Positions 16,957 to 24,842 of a DNA stretch of 64,000 bases are shown here, one piece after another. Positions within the stretch are counted from its first letter, which is position 1. Every line of letters starts with the position of its first letter. The notes beneath the pieces were generated by a model. The model saw only the letters and a list, made by a program, of their open reading frames with translations, had not been told where the DNA came from and searched no databases. Both the position numbers and the translations under genes were made by a program. This DNA is from Myxococcales bacterium (GTDB lineage Bacteria; Myxococcota_A; Polyangia; Polyangiales; Polyangiaceae), in the NCBI GenBank assembly GCA_016706225.1, contig JADJKB010000002.1:186001-250000 (forward strand). The letters are read 5' to 3'.

Positions 16957-18693
16957 ATGCTCGATATCACTCCCTACCGTGAGCTGAAGATCGCGCCGCG
17001 CGCCGTGTTCGATTCCCTCGAGGAGCGACGCTCACGTCCGCGGTTCATGTTGCCGGGGCCAAACGGCGATTGGCAGGCCGTGACCTGGGGCGCGTACGCC
17101 GACAGCATCCGCAAGATCGCCTGTTGTCTGGCGGCCTTTGGACTCGAGCCGGGCGACCGAGCCGCGATCTTCGCGCCGAATCGTGTCGAGTGGATCGAGG
17201 CTGCGTTGGCGATTCAAGCTGCCGGCGGTGTGATGGTTCCGGTCTATCCGGCCTGCACTGGCGAGCAGGCGGCGTACATCGTCGACCACAGCGACGCCAA
17301 GGTGCTGTTCGTGGACACGGCCGGGCTTTTGTCGCGGATCTTGGAGCGGTTTGGCGAGATGAAACGGCTCGAGCGCGTGGTGCTGCTCGATGAAACACTC
17401 GATGTCGGCAAGCTGCTCGCGGAGTTGAGGGCTGCAGGCAAGTCCGCGCCGGGCTACTCCGAAATCGAAGCGAAGTTCTCGACCTGGTCGCGGGCGCTCG
17501 CCCTCGGCGCGACGCACGACGCCGAGGCCCCGACGCGATTCCTCGACCGCATGCACGGCATCTCGCTGAGCCAACCAGGGTTGATGCTGTACACTAGCGG
17601 CACGACCGGCAATCCCAAGGGGGTGCCGCTCACGCACGAGAACGTGGCAAAGAACGGCCTGGATTGGCTGGAGTGCAACGCGCCGTTGCTCGAGGACAAC
17701 GCGGTCGATCTGCTGTGGTTGCCGATGAGCCACATCTTCGGTTTAGGTGAGGCTTGCCTTGGCAATACGCTGGGCTTCACCACCTATCTGACCAACCCGA
17801 TGGACGTGCTCACTCAGCTGAGAGCAGTGAAGCCGAGTGTGTTCATGAGTGTGCCCGCCTACTGGGAGAAGCTCGCAACGCTCGTGATGGAAGAGCCGGA
17901 CCTGGACGCCCGCCGTGCACGGCTCGCGGCCCTGACCGGCGGCCGCCTGAGTTTCTGTCTGTCAGGCGGGGCTGGGCTGAAACGCGAGATAAAAGAGCTG
18001 TTTTACGCCTGCGGACTGCTCATCATCGAGGGTTACGGTCTGACCGAATGTGCGCCGACCTTGACGTTGAATCGACCGGACGCGTTTCGCTTCGACTCCG
18101 TGGGCAAACCGCTCCCCACGGTCGAGCTGCGTCTGGCTGAAGACGGCGAGATCCTCGCCCGGGGTCCCAACGTGTTCTCGGGCTATCACAAAGATCCCGC
18201 AGCCAGCGCCGAGGCGTTCACTCCGGATGGTTGGTTCAAGACCGGGGACGTCGGGCGGTTCACCGACGACGGGTTCTTGCAGATCATCGATCGCAAGAAG
18301 GAGATCCTCGTGACGGCGGGCGGCAAGAACGTGCCACCGGCGAACATCGAGCTGCGCTTCGCCGACGACCCGATCGTGTCCTTTGCCATCGTCTACGGCG
18401 ACGGAAAGAAGTACCTGGTTGCCGGGATCTGGCTCGACCCGGAGGCCACCGACGCACGGCTGATGGAGCTGGGCGCCAAGCCCGAGGAGCGCAGCGAGAA
18501 GCTCGAGGAGCTGGTCAGCGCCAGCGTGGAGCGAGTGAACGCTCACCTCGCGGGCTTCGAGCAAGTGAAGCGCTTCCGGGTCATGCACACACCGCTGACG
18601 GTTGCCGGCGGACTGCTCACCTCCACGCTCAAACCCCGGCGAAAGCAGATCTATTCAGCATTCGCCGCCGAATTCGAGGCACTCTACGCGTGA
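16957..18693 (+). CDS. AMP-forming acyl-CoA synthetase
   Basis: 578 residues, starting 3 bp after the PhaE-like gene. Adenylate-forming enzyme that activates a carboxylic acid to acyl-CoA through acyl-AMP. Motifs: P-loop-like 'YTSGTTGNPKGVPLTHENV' (about residue 210), 'GYGLTECAPT' (about 359), 'TGDVGRFTDDGFLQIIDRKK' (about 428) and 'TAGGKN'. Full length and intact, close to long-chain fatty acid CoA ligases (FadD15/FAA1-like). No signal peptide, so cytosolic. Its stop overlaps the phaC2 start (TGATG). It is well placed to feed acyl-CoA into beta-oxidation intermediates or directly to PHA precursors. Confidence 0.9.
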   Translation: MLDITPYRELKIAPRAVFDSLEERRSRPRFMLPGPNGDWQAVTWGAYADSIRKIACCLAAFGLEPGDRAAIFAPNRVEWIEAALAIQAAGGVMVPVYPACTGEQAAYIVDHSDAKVLFVDTAGLLSRILERFGEMKRLERVVLLDETLDVGKLLAELRAAGKSAPGYSEIEAKFSTWSRALALGATHDAEAPTRFLDRMHGISLSQPGLMLYTSGTTGNPKGVPLTHENVAKNGLDWLECNAPLLEDNAVDLLWLPMSHIFGLGEACLGNTLGFTTYLTNPMDVLTQLRAVKPSVFMSVPAYWEKLATLVMEEPDLDARRARLAALTGGRLSFCLSGGAGLKREIKELFYACGLLIIEGYGLTECAPTLTLNRPDAFRFDSVGKPLPTVELRLAEDGEILARGPNVFSGYHKDPAASAEAFTPDGWFKTGDVGRFTDDGFLQIIDRKKEILVTAGGKNVPPANIELRFADDPIVSFAIVYGDGKKYLVAGIWLDPEATDARLMELGAKPEERSEKLEELVSASVERVNAHLAGFEQVKRFRVMHTPLTVAGGLLTSTLKPRRKQIYSAFAAEFEALYA

Positions 18694-19799
18694 TGGGTTT
18701 GTTCTCGGGGCTCGGTAAGGTTGGCGGTCGCAGCCCGCCGGCCGTGGGCTTGACCCCTGCGGACGTGGTCCATGCCGAGAACAAATGGCGGCTGCTGCGC
18801 TATCGGCCGCGCCCCGAGGGTCGTGCCCACACGACTCCAATCCTGTGCGTGCCGTCGCTGATCAATCGGCACTACGTGCTCGATCTGCTGCCTGGCAAGA
18901 GTTTCATCGAGTACATGGTGGCGCGGGGGCACGACGTGTACTGCGTCGACTGGGGAACACCCGGCGACGAGGACCGGTACGTGACCTTCGACGACGTGTG
19001 CGACCGTTATCTCGGCCGGGCGCTCAGCAAGTCTGCGCAGCTTTCGGGTAGCGAGAACGCACACGTGCTCGGCTATTGCCTGGGGGGCACCCTCGCCGCG
19101 ATCCACGCGACCGTTCACCCGGAGCGCTTTGCGTCGCTGTGTGCGCTGGCCGCGCCCATTGGCTTCGTCGACACAGGCCTGCTCAGCGCGTGGACGCGCT
19201 CGAAGAGCTTCGACTTGAAGGCCGTCGTGGCCGCGACGGGCAACGTGCCGTGGCAGCTCATGCAGTCGGCGTTTCACCTGTTGAGGCCCACGATGACCTT
19301 GTCCAAGGCCGTGCACATCGCCGATCGGCTCTGGGACGACGAGTTCATGAACGGGTTTCTGGCGCTGGAAACCTGGGGCAACGACAATGTTTCGTTCCCC
19401 GGCGCTTGTTACGAGCGCTACGTCGAGGAGCTCTACCGGAACGACGCACTGCTCGCGGGGAGCTTCACGCTGTCGGGCAAACCAGCGCGGCTCGAGGCGA
19501 TCGTGTGCCCCACTCTCGCCGTGACGTTCGAGCACGACAACATCGTCTTGCCGGATAGCGCGGCCGTTTTGCTAGAGCGCATCAGCTCCGATGACAAACA
19601 TCGGATCCATCTTGCGGGTGGCCACGTCGGCGCGGTGGTCTCCAAAAAGGCCGCCCAGGGGCTCTGGCCGGCGATCGCGAAGTTCTGGGAAGATCGCGAC
19701 GTGCCGGTGCCAGCGGCCGAGGACGAGGCTCTTGTGGAACGCCCGCGGCGTGCTGCCAGGCGAACGTCGGCGCGCAGCTCGAAGCGTCAGCCGCGATGA
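18693..19799 (+). CDS. phaC: PHA synthase, PhaC family (copy 2)
   Basis: 368 residues from ATG 18693, overlapping the ligase stop by one base. Triad Cys129 (GYCLGG), Asp282 (EHDNIVLP) and His311 (GGHVGAVVS), with 153 and 29 residue spacing, matching copy 1 and class III enzymes. 'VPSLINRHYVLDLLPGKS' and 'VDWGTPGDEDRY' are shared with copy 1. The N-terminus has a Gly-rich start and the C-terminus a 35-residue basic tail (RRAARRTSARSSKRQPR) absent from copy 1; this could contact granules or nucleic acid. It is the last gene of the seven-gene plus operon. Two synthases with different partners suggest different substrates or growth phases. Confidence 0.92.
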   Translation: MGLFSGLGKVGGRSPPAVGLTPADVVHAENKWRLLRYRPRPEGRAHTTPILCVPSLINRHYVLDLLPGKSFIEYMVARGHDVYCVDWGTPGDEDRYVTFDDVCDRYLGRALSKSAQLSGSENAHVLGYCLGGTLAAIHATVHPERFASLCALAAPIGFVDTGLLSAWTRSKSFDLKAVVAATGNVPWQLMQSAFHLLRPTMTLSKAVHIADRLWDDEFMNGFLALETWGNDNVSFPGACYERYVEELYRNDALLAGSFTLSGKPARLEAIVCPTLAVTFEHDNIVLPDSAAVLLERISSDDKHRIHLAGGHVGAVVSKKAAQGLWPAIAKFWEDRDVPVPAAEDEALVERPRRAARRTSARSSKRQPR

Positions 19800-19825
19800 G
19801 CAGTTGGATCTGATACGCTCGCAGG

Positions 19826-21295
19826 GTGCGTGCGGGTCTGCTTTTTGGTTTGGCACTGGGCGCCTGCGCGTGCGGCTCGCAGGAGGCCGAGGTCGGGCTG
19901 GGATCCAACGCACCTTGTAGCGAACCCGGCGTGAAGGGTGATCCGCTCGGCGTGCAGTGTGGGCAGCTCATCGACAGCGCTGGGCGCGTCGTCTTCTTGC
20001 GTGGGGTGAACGCGCGGGTACGCGGTGTGTTCGACGTGAGCTTCGATGACGGGAGAATTCCGCTCGAAGAGATCCCGGAGTTCGCGGCTGGTGATGCTAC
20101 GGCACTCCGAGATTTTGGCTTCGACGCGCTGCGCCTGCCCATCGACTGGAGCGCGGTCGAACCGACCAAGGAGGGGGGCTTCGACCAGGCCTACCTCGAT
20201 CGTGTCGAAGAGGTGGTGGACCTCGCGCACGCTGCCGGACTCCGGGTGCTGCTCGATCTGCACCAGGACGCCTACAGTAAGGAGATCGGCGAGGACGGTG
20301 CGCCGCTCTGGGCCATCGTCCCACCGCCCACGAAGCTGCTGGAGGGACCACTGACCGATCTCGAGCAGCGGCGCACCAGCAAACAGGTGCTCGACGCATT
20401 CGAGACGTTCTTCGGCGACGGCGAAGACGGGACGCTCTTGCGCGGGCGTTTCACCCAGATGGCGACTCATGTCATCGAGCGATTTGCGGCTCACCCCGCG
20501 GTCATCGGCCTGGAGATCTTCAACGAGCCCCAGGCCACGATGCAGGGTGTGGCGCGACTGAATGCCGCCGCGTACCCGGCGCTCCGAGCTGCAGCGCCGA
20601 ACAAACTCTACGTGTTCGAGCCGCCGGTGATCCGCAACGTGCTCGATACCGCGCCGGTGCCGGAAGCGCCGCTCGGGCCGATGACGGGTTACGCGCCGCA
20701 CGTCTACACCCTGGCCTTCGTCAGCAGCGACGCCCAGAAGCAGGCGATGACCAAGGAGACCCTGCGAAATTCTCACGTCAACGCGCGGGCCGAGGCTGAG
20801 GCGTGGCAGGCTCCGCTGATCATCACGGAGTGGGGATTTGGCCCTGCGGCGCTCAAGGCCAGCGAATACTTCACCTGGCAGAGTGAGCTGCAAGAGCAGT
20901 ACTTTGCGTCTTCGTTTTTTTGGTTGTGGAAGGAGCAGTCCCAGGGAAGTTGGGGCTGTTTCGACTACCACACGGCGACCGACGCATTCGAGCCACGGGA
21001 CAGCGTGAAGCGGGCGCTCGCGCGGGTTCGGCCGATGGCCATCGCGGGCTGGCCGACGCGCGTCGAGTTCGATCGGGCCACGGGTGTGTTCGAGCTCGAG
21101 CTGGACGGGAATCCGCGCGTGCACGAGCCGCATCGCATTGGCATTGCCCCGTTGCTCGGCGAAGCACTGGCTGTGGAGTGCGACGGCGTTCCCGTCGACT
21201 TCGTCTCGCCGATGCCGGGAGAGCTCGCGGTCGATTGTGGAAAAGGCAGCGCGGAGCACCACGTTCTTCGGGTTTCCGTGGCGCCCGCACCCTGA
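19826..21295 (+). CDS. GH5 endoglycoceramidase-like lipoprotein
   Basis: 489 residues from GTG 19826. Signal peptide with a Cys at 'LGACAC', probable lipoprotein. GH5 fold: opening 'GQLIDSAGRVVFLRGVN', 'ALRLPIDWSAVEP', general acid Glu234 in 'EIFNEP' and nucleophile Glu335 in 'ITEWGFGP', followed by a C-terminal beta domain of about 90 residues ('FELELDGNPRVHEP'). The 'RGVN...R' start, acidic insert and C-terminal beta-sandwich are like endoglycoceramidases, which release glycan from glycosphingolipid, rather than cellulases. It starts 26 bp after phaC2, so it may be co-transcribed. Specificity for glycosphingolipid is inferred from family resemblance. Confidence 0.8.
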   Translation: MRAGLLFGLALGACACGSQEAEVGLGSNAPCSEPGVKGDPLGVQCGQLIDSAGRVVFLRGVNARVRGVFDVSFDDGRIPLEEIPEFAAGDATALRDFGFDALRLPIDWSAVEPTKEGGFDQAYLDRVEEVVDLAHAAGLRVLLDLHQDAYSKEIGEDGAPLWAIVPPPTKLLEGPLTDLEQRRTSKQVLDAFETFFGDGEDGTLLRGRFTQMATHVIERFAAHPAVIGLEIFNEPQATMQGVARLNAAAYPALRAAAPNKLYVFEPPVIRNVLDTAPVPEAPLGPMTGYAPHVYTLAFVSSDAQKQAMTKETLRNSHVNARAEAEAWQAPLIITEWGFGPAALKASEYFTWQSELQEQYFASSFFWLWKEQSQGSWGCFDYHTATDAFEPRDSVKRALARVRPMAIAGWPTRVEFDRATGVFELELDGNPRVHEPHRIGIAPLLGEALAVECDGVPVDFVSPMPGELAVDCGKGSAEHHVLRVSVAPAP

Positions 21296-21334
21296 GGTGT
21301 TGCGCTGACAGCGCTTCGGCTAGGATTGGCCTGA

Positions 21335-22480
21335 ATGCCCACGCGCGTGCAGCTCAACTGGCGACTGTGCGCCATCGGCACCGCGCTGCTCGCGAGCCAG
21401 TGGGCCAGCTGCACGGTCGAGGAGATCGACCTCGGAGGAAAACGCTGCCCATGCGCCGACGGTTGGGTGTGCGACCCGGAGACCGAGCTGTGCACACCCG
21501 CACCCGACCCCGCGACCGGCGGCAGCGGCGGAAAGCTGGAGGCGGGCACGGACTCGCCGGCTGACGTGAGCTCCGACGTCAGCGTTGGCGGAACGGGCGG
21601 CACAGGCGGAGCGCCCACGACGCCGGCGCTGGGGCGCGCGTGTGTTGGTTCCCAGGTTGCCAGTGGTATGGGCGCGAATCGCAAGCGCGTCAGCCACTTC
21701 TCTCTCTTCACCAAGCAGACCTACGACGCGGTCGTCGTTTATGTCCAAGCCAACGGCTCGGCCGACACTCAGCTGCTGCGCGGCATCGTGTACTCCACCG
21801 ACGCCAACGGGCAGCCCGACAAGTTGATCGGAGCGACCACCGAGGCTTCGCTGCCCGGAACGCTCCCAGCGGGCTGGGTGACGATGATCTTCGATACGCC
21901 GCTGGCTCTCGTCCCGGGCGAGTACTGGGTGGGGATCCACAGTGGGCTCAAAGCGTCGGTCTTGAAATACACGTTCGAGGGCGCGCCCGGCGCCGCACGC
22001 TTCGCGGACGACACGTTTGCGGACGGCCCTGCGGCAACGTTCGGCACCATGACCTCCGAGAACTACCTCTTGTCGGTCTACGCACGGCCGCTCGGCGCGA
22101 CAATCCATGACACCGACGGCTGTCCAGCGGGAACCGGAGGCACGGGCGGCACGACGGGTGGAGGTGGTGGCGGCACGACTGGCGGAGGCGGCGCACCCAC
22201 AGGAGGCGGAGGTACAGCCACGGGTGGCAAAGGTGGCACCGGCGGCACGACTGGCGGAGGCGGCGGGCCCACGGGTGGAGGCGGCACGACGGGCGGCGGT
22301 GGCGCACCCACGGGCGGCGGTGGCGCGCCCACGGGCGGCGGTGGCACGGACGGCGGAGGCGGCGCGACGGGTGGTGGAGGCGCACCCACGGGTGGCGGTG
22401 GCACGGACAGCGGAGGCGGCGCGACGGGTGGTGGAGGCGCTGGAGGCACCGGTGGCGTCGGCGATGCCGGCATCGGTTGA
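21335..22480 (+). CDS. Surface protein with Gly-rich repetitive tail
   Basis: 381 residues. Signal region 'LCAIGTALLASQWASC' may be a lipoprotein signal. A short Cys cluster (RCPCADGWVCDPETELC) and Gly/Thr linker lead to a beta-sandwich domain (about residues 100-260; 'KRVSHFSLFTKQTYD', 'PGEYWVGIHSG'). The last 115 residues are almost only Gly, Thr, Pro and Ala in GGGGAPT/GGTTGGGG units. Such tails are frequent in myxobacterial surface lipoproteins and probably act as flexible spacers. No enzymatic motif. Function unknown. Confidence 0.75.
   Translation: MPTRVQLNWRLCAIGTALLASQWASCTVEEIDLGGKRCPCADGWVCDPETELCTPAPDPATGGSGGKLEAGTDSPADVSSDVSVGGTGGTGGAPTTPALGRACVGSQVASGMGANRKRVSHFSLFTKQTYDAVVVYVQANGSADTQLLRGIVYSTDANGQPDKLIGATTEASLPGTLPAGWVTMIFDTPLALVPGEYWVGIHSGLKASVLKYTFEGAPGAARFADDTFADGPAATFGTMTSENYLLSVYARPLGATIHDTDGCPAGTGGTGGTTGGGGGGTTGGGGAPTGGGGTATGGKGGTGGTTGGGGGPTGGGGTTGGGGAPTGGGGAPTGGGGTDGGGGATGGGGAPTGGGGTDSGGGATGGGGAGGTGGVGDAGIG
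22132..22465 (+). repeat. Coding Gly-Thr-Pro-Ala repeat tract
   Basis: Imperfect tandem units of about 24-30 bp built on GGCGGAGGC, GGCGGCACG and GCACCCACGGGTGGC encode the GGGGAPT/GGTTGGGG tail of the surface protein. Units are close enough in sequence to allow slippage, so tail length is likely to vary between strains. The antisense strand is also open through the tract, a by-product of its composition. Confidence 0.75.
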
Positions 22481-22591
22481 ACCGCGGCCACACTCACCGC
22501 CAGCATGACCGCCCTCGTTGTTCAAGCTCACGCCGCGCGTCGAACGACCGCGAGTTGCTCTCTCCTACGTCGCAGTTAGGCTCGACGAGTT

Positions 22592-23293
22592 GTGCAGGGC
22601 GTGCGCGTGCGGTTGATGGCCATGTCGGTGATGCTTGCGGCCCAGGCCGCGCGCGCGGAAACGCCCCCACCCGCGTACACTCCGCAGCCGGTGTCATCGC
22701 AAGCGCCCGCGGCTTCGCCAACTCCCGCGGCTTCGCCAACTCCGCCGCCGCGGCCTCCTCCTTTGCCCGCGCCTTCGCCCGCGCCCGTCCCGATACCGCC
22801 GCCTGGCTGGGTGCCTTTCGCGGCCTTCCCGGTCGTGTTTCGCGCAGAAGATCCCGCGCTCTCGTTCTCACTCACGCGCGACAAAGACGGTCGGCCCATC
22901 GCGCGCTGTGATGCCGAATGTGTCGTGCCGCTGGTCACCGGGAAGTACTTCCTTCAAATCGAGGACTCGGCGCGCTTCGTGCGCGGCCGGCGTCGCTTCG
23001 AAGTCAGTGAGCCCAGCGAGATCGGCATCGAGCCGCGCACACACGCGCAGCAGAGTGGTGGCGTGGTGATGGGCAGTGTGGGCATTGGGCTCTTGGTGGC
23101 CGGAATCGCCGGCATGCTCGCTGGAGGCATTCCGCTGGGTCATGGCAGCGAAGACCGGGACGGCGCAAAACAGAGCCTTTTTCTGCTGGGACTCCTCGGT
23201 TTCGCCGGCGGCGCCGTGCTCACGCCAATCGGCTGGGTTCGCGCCGGTCGCAGCGGCCCCGCGCTGACGGTCACACCCCTCGGGCCGCGCTGA
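22592..23293 (+). CDS. Exported Pro-rich protein with two C-terminal membrane segments
   Basis: 233 residues from GTG 22592. Signal peptide to about residue 22 (MSVMLAAQAARA), then a Pro/Ala/Ser-rich stretch including a duplicated 'AASPTP' unit. A PEGA-like beta domain follows ('AEDPALSFSLTRDKDGRPI', 'GKYFLQIEDSARF') with a single Cys pair (CDAEC). Two hydrophobic segments come next (about 147-168 and 185-210; 'GSVGIGLLVAGIAGMLAGG', 'LFLLGLLGFAGGAVLTPIG'). This form is common among myxobacterial envelope proteins of unknown function. It ends 1 bp from the convergent queE stop. Confidence 0.7.
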   Translation: MQGVRVRLMAMSVMLAAQAARAETPPPAYTPQPVSSQAPAASPTPAASPTPPPRPPPLPAPSPAPVPIPPPGWVPFAAFPVVFRAEDPALSFSLTRDKDGRPIARCDAECVVPLVTGKYFLQIEDSARFVRGRRRFEVSEPSEIGIEPRTHAQQSGGVVMGSVGIGLLVAGIAGMLAGGIPLGHGSEDRDGAKQSLFLLGLLGFAGGAVLTPIGWVRAGRSGPALTVTPLGPR

Positions 23294-23294
23294 G

Positions 23295-23984
23295 TCAGGT
23301 GCCGCGCCGCCCGCCGAAGCGTTCGATATGAAGGCGCGGTGAAAATCCGAATCCGCGTGCGAGACTCGCGGCCGAGACCAGCGGTGATCGAGCGTGAAGC
23401 TCGTCGCGGGTCTGGGCCTCGGGCATGAGCAGGACCCGCTCACTCGGCCAGCTGAGGCGCGCGACCAGCTCCGCCGCTTCGGCGACGTCGCGCTCGTCGG
23501 CCACCACCAGCTTCAGCCAAGCGCGCTGTGTTTTCCGGAATTCTGCCAGGACCGCCGGTCGCAGGCGCAGACCCTCACGATTGCCGCTGCCGGACAGTTT
23601 TGGCGACACGTTCCACTGCGCGACCCGCGCGATGAGCTCCGCTGTCGGCGCGAGCGTGCCGTTGGTCTCGACCTCCACGACGAAAGCATCCGCGATCTCT
23701 TCCAGCAGTTTCCCGAGCGCCGAGGACTGAAGCAGTGGCTCTCCCCCCGTCACCACCAGGCGCCGCGCGCGAGCCAGGTCAAGCTCTGCAGCAACGTCAT
23801 CGAGCCGACGTGTCTTCACCTCGTCCTCGTACCGATGAGCGTTGAAGTCCCACGTGTACTTGGTGTCGCAGTAGCTGCAGTGCAGGTTGCAGGTGGCCAA
23901 ACGCAAGAACACCGCAGGCTCCCCGGCGCTCGCGCCTTCGCCCTGAATGCTCTCGAAGATCTCCGAGACCTTCAGCGTGGGCAT
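23295..23984 (-). CDS. queE: 7-carboxy-7-deazaguanine synthase QueE
   Basis: 229 residues from ATG 23984. Radical SAM enzyme converting 6-carboxytetrahydropterin to 7-carboxy-7-deazaguanine in queuosine/preQ0 synthesis. Diagnostic start 'KVSEIFESIQGEG' and [4Fe-4S] motif CNLHCSYC (C-x3-C-x2-C), 'TGGEPLLQ', 'VEVETNGT' and 'WNVSPKLSGSG' are all intact. A much longer open frame continues upstream on this strand antisense to rph and the MBL gene, but it lacks any protein character and is not coding. Other queuosine genes are not in the window. Divergent from rph with 96 bp between starts. Confidence 0.93.
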   Translation of the reverse strand: MPTLKVSEIFESIQGEGASAGEPAVFLRLATCNLHCSYCDTKYTWDFNAHRYEDEVKTRRLDDVAAELDLARARRLVVTGGEPLLQSSALGKLLEEIADAFVVEVETNGTLAPTAELIARVAQWNVSPKLSGSGNREGLRLRPAVLAEFRKTQRAWLKLVVADERDVAEAAELVARLSWPSERVLLMPEAQTRDELHARSPLVSAASLARGFGFSPRLHIERFGGRRGT

Positions 23985-24080
23985 GGAAGTGGAAGCCACG
24001 AGTCGCGCCAGGATTGTGCGGCGCCCGGCATTCGGCAAGGCGCTTTCGGCGCCGGCGCCCGCCGTGTTAGGGGCGGCGTG

Positions 24081-24827
24081 ATGACTGACAAGCGCAAAGG
24101 CCTGCCCCGCCGATCGATCCGACCCGTCGAGGTGAAGCCCGGGTTTCACCGATTTGCAGAGGGGTCGGTGCTCTACCGCGCCGGGGGCACACAGATCTTG
24201 GTCACCGCGTCGATCGACGACGGGGTTCCGGATTTTCTTCGCGGGCGTGGCAAGGGCTGGATCACCGCCGAGTATCAGATGCACCCGCGGGCCAACCCAA
24301 AACGACGCGAGAACCGCGACGGCCGCGACAAACCCCTGTCGGGTCGCTCTCGGGAGATCCAGCGACTGATCGGGCGCTCGCTGCGCGCGGCCGTCGATCT
24401 CGACCGCCTGGGTGAGCGCAGCATCGTCATCGACGCCGACGTGCTCGAGGCCGATGGCGGCACCCGCACGGCCGCCATCACCGGTGGTTTCATCGCGCTC
24501 GCGCTGGCCGTCGACAAACTCCGCCTCGACCGCACCGTGATCCGCGATCAGGTCGCCGCAGTGAGCGTCGGCCACGTCGATGGCGAGTACGCCCTCGACC
24601 TTTGTTATGCAGAAGACAGCACCGCCCGCGTCGACCTGAACGTGGTGGCGACTGCGAGCGGCGGCATGGTGGAAATTCAGGGCACCGCGGAGGGTGAACC
24701 GGTTCCGCGCTCGGACATGGACGCGATGATCGATCTCGGGCTCGAAGGAGTGAACGAGCTGTGCAACGTGCAACGACAGGCGATCGAGGCTGCCGGGGTG
24801 GATCTGGCTCGATTGATGCGAAAGTGA
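24081..24827 (+). CDS. rph: Ribonuclease PH
   Basis: 248 residues from ATG 24081. Phosphorolytic 3'-5' exoribonuclease that trims the 3' end of tRNA precursors. Family blocks: 'SIRPVEVKPGFHRFAEGSVL', 'GWITAEYQMHPRAN', 'GRSREIQRLIGRSLRAAVD', 'IDADVLEADGGTRTAAITGG' and 'DLCYAEDSTARVDLNVV'. Length and motifs are normal. An in-frame GTG immediately before (24078) is less likely. The usual partner rdgB (ITPase) is not adjacent; the MBL gene follows after 15 bp. Confidence 0.95.
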   Translation: MTDKRKGLPRRSIRPVEVKPGFHRFAEGSVLYRAGGTQILVTASIDDGVPDFLRGRGKGWITAEYQMHPRANPKRRENRDGRDKPLSGRSREIQRLIGRSLRAAVDLDRLGERSIVIDADVLEADGGTRTAAITGGFIALALAVDKLRLDRTVIRDQVAAVSVGHVDGEYALDLCYAEDSTARVDLNVVATASGGMVEIQGTAEGEPVPRSDMDAMIDLGLEGVNELCNVQRQAIEAAGVDLARLMRK

Positions 24828-24842
24828 AGGGGGCAGGCCGCC

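Noticed and set aside
16669..18693. Sixth-frame overlap suggesting a frameshift between the PhaE-like gene and ligase
   Set aside because: Both genes have proper ends, and the 3-bp gap with separate starts is normal operon packing.
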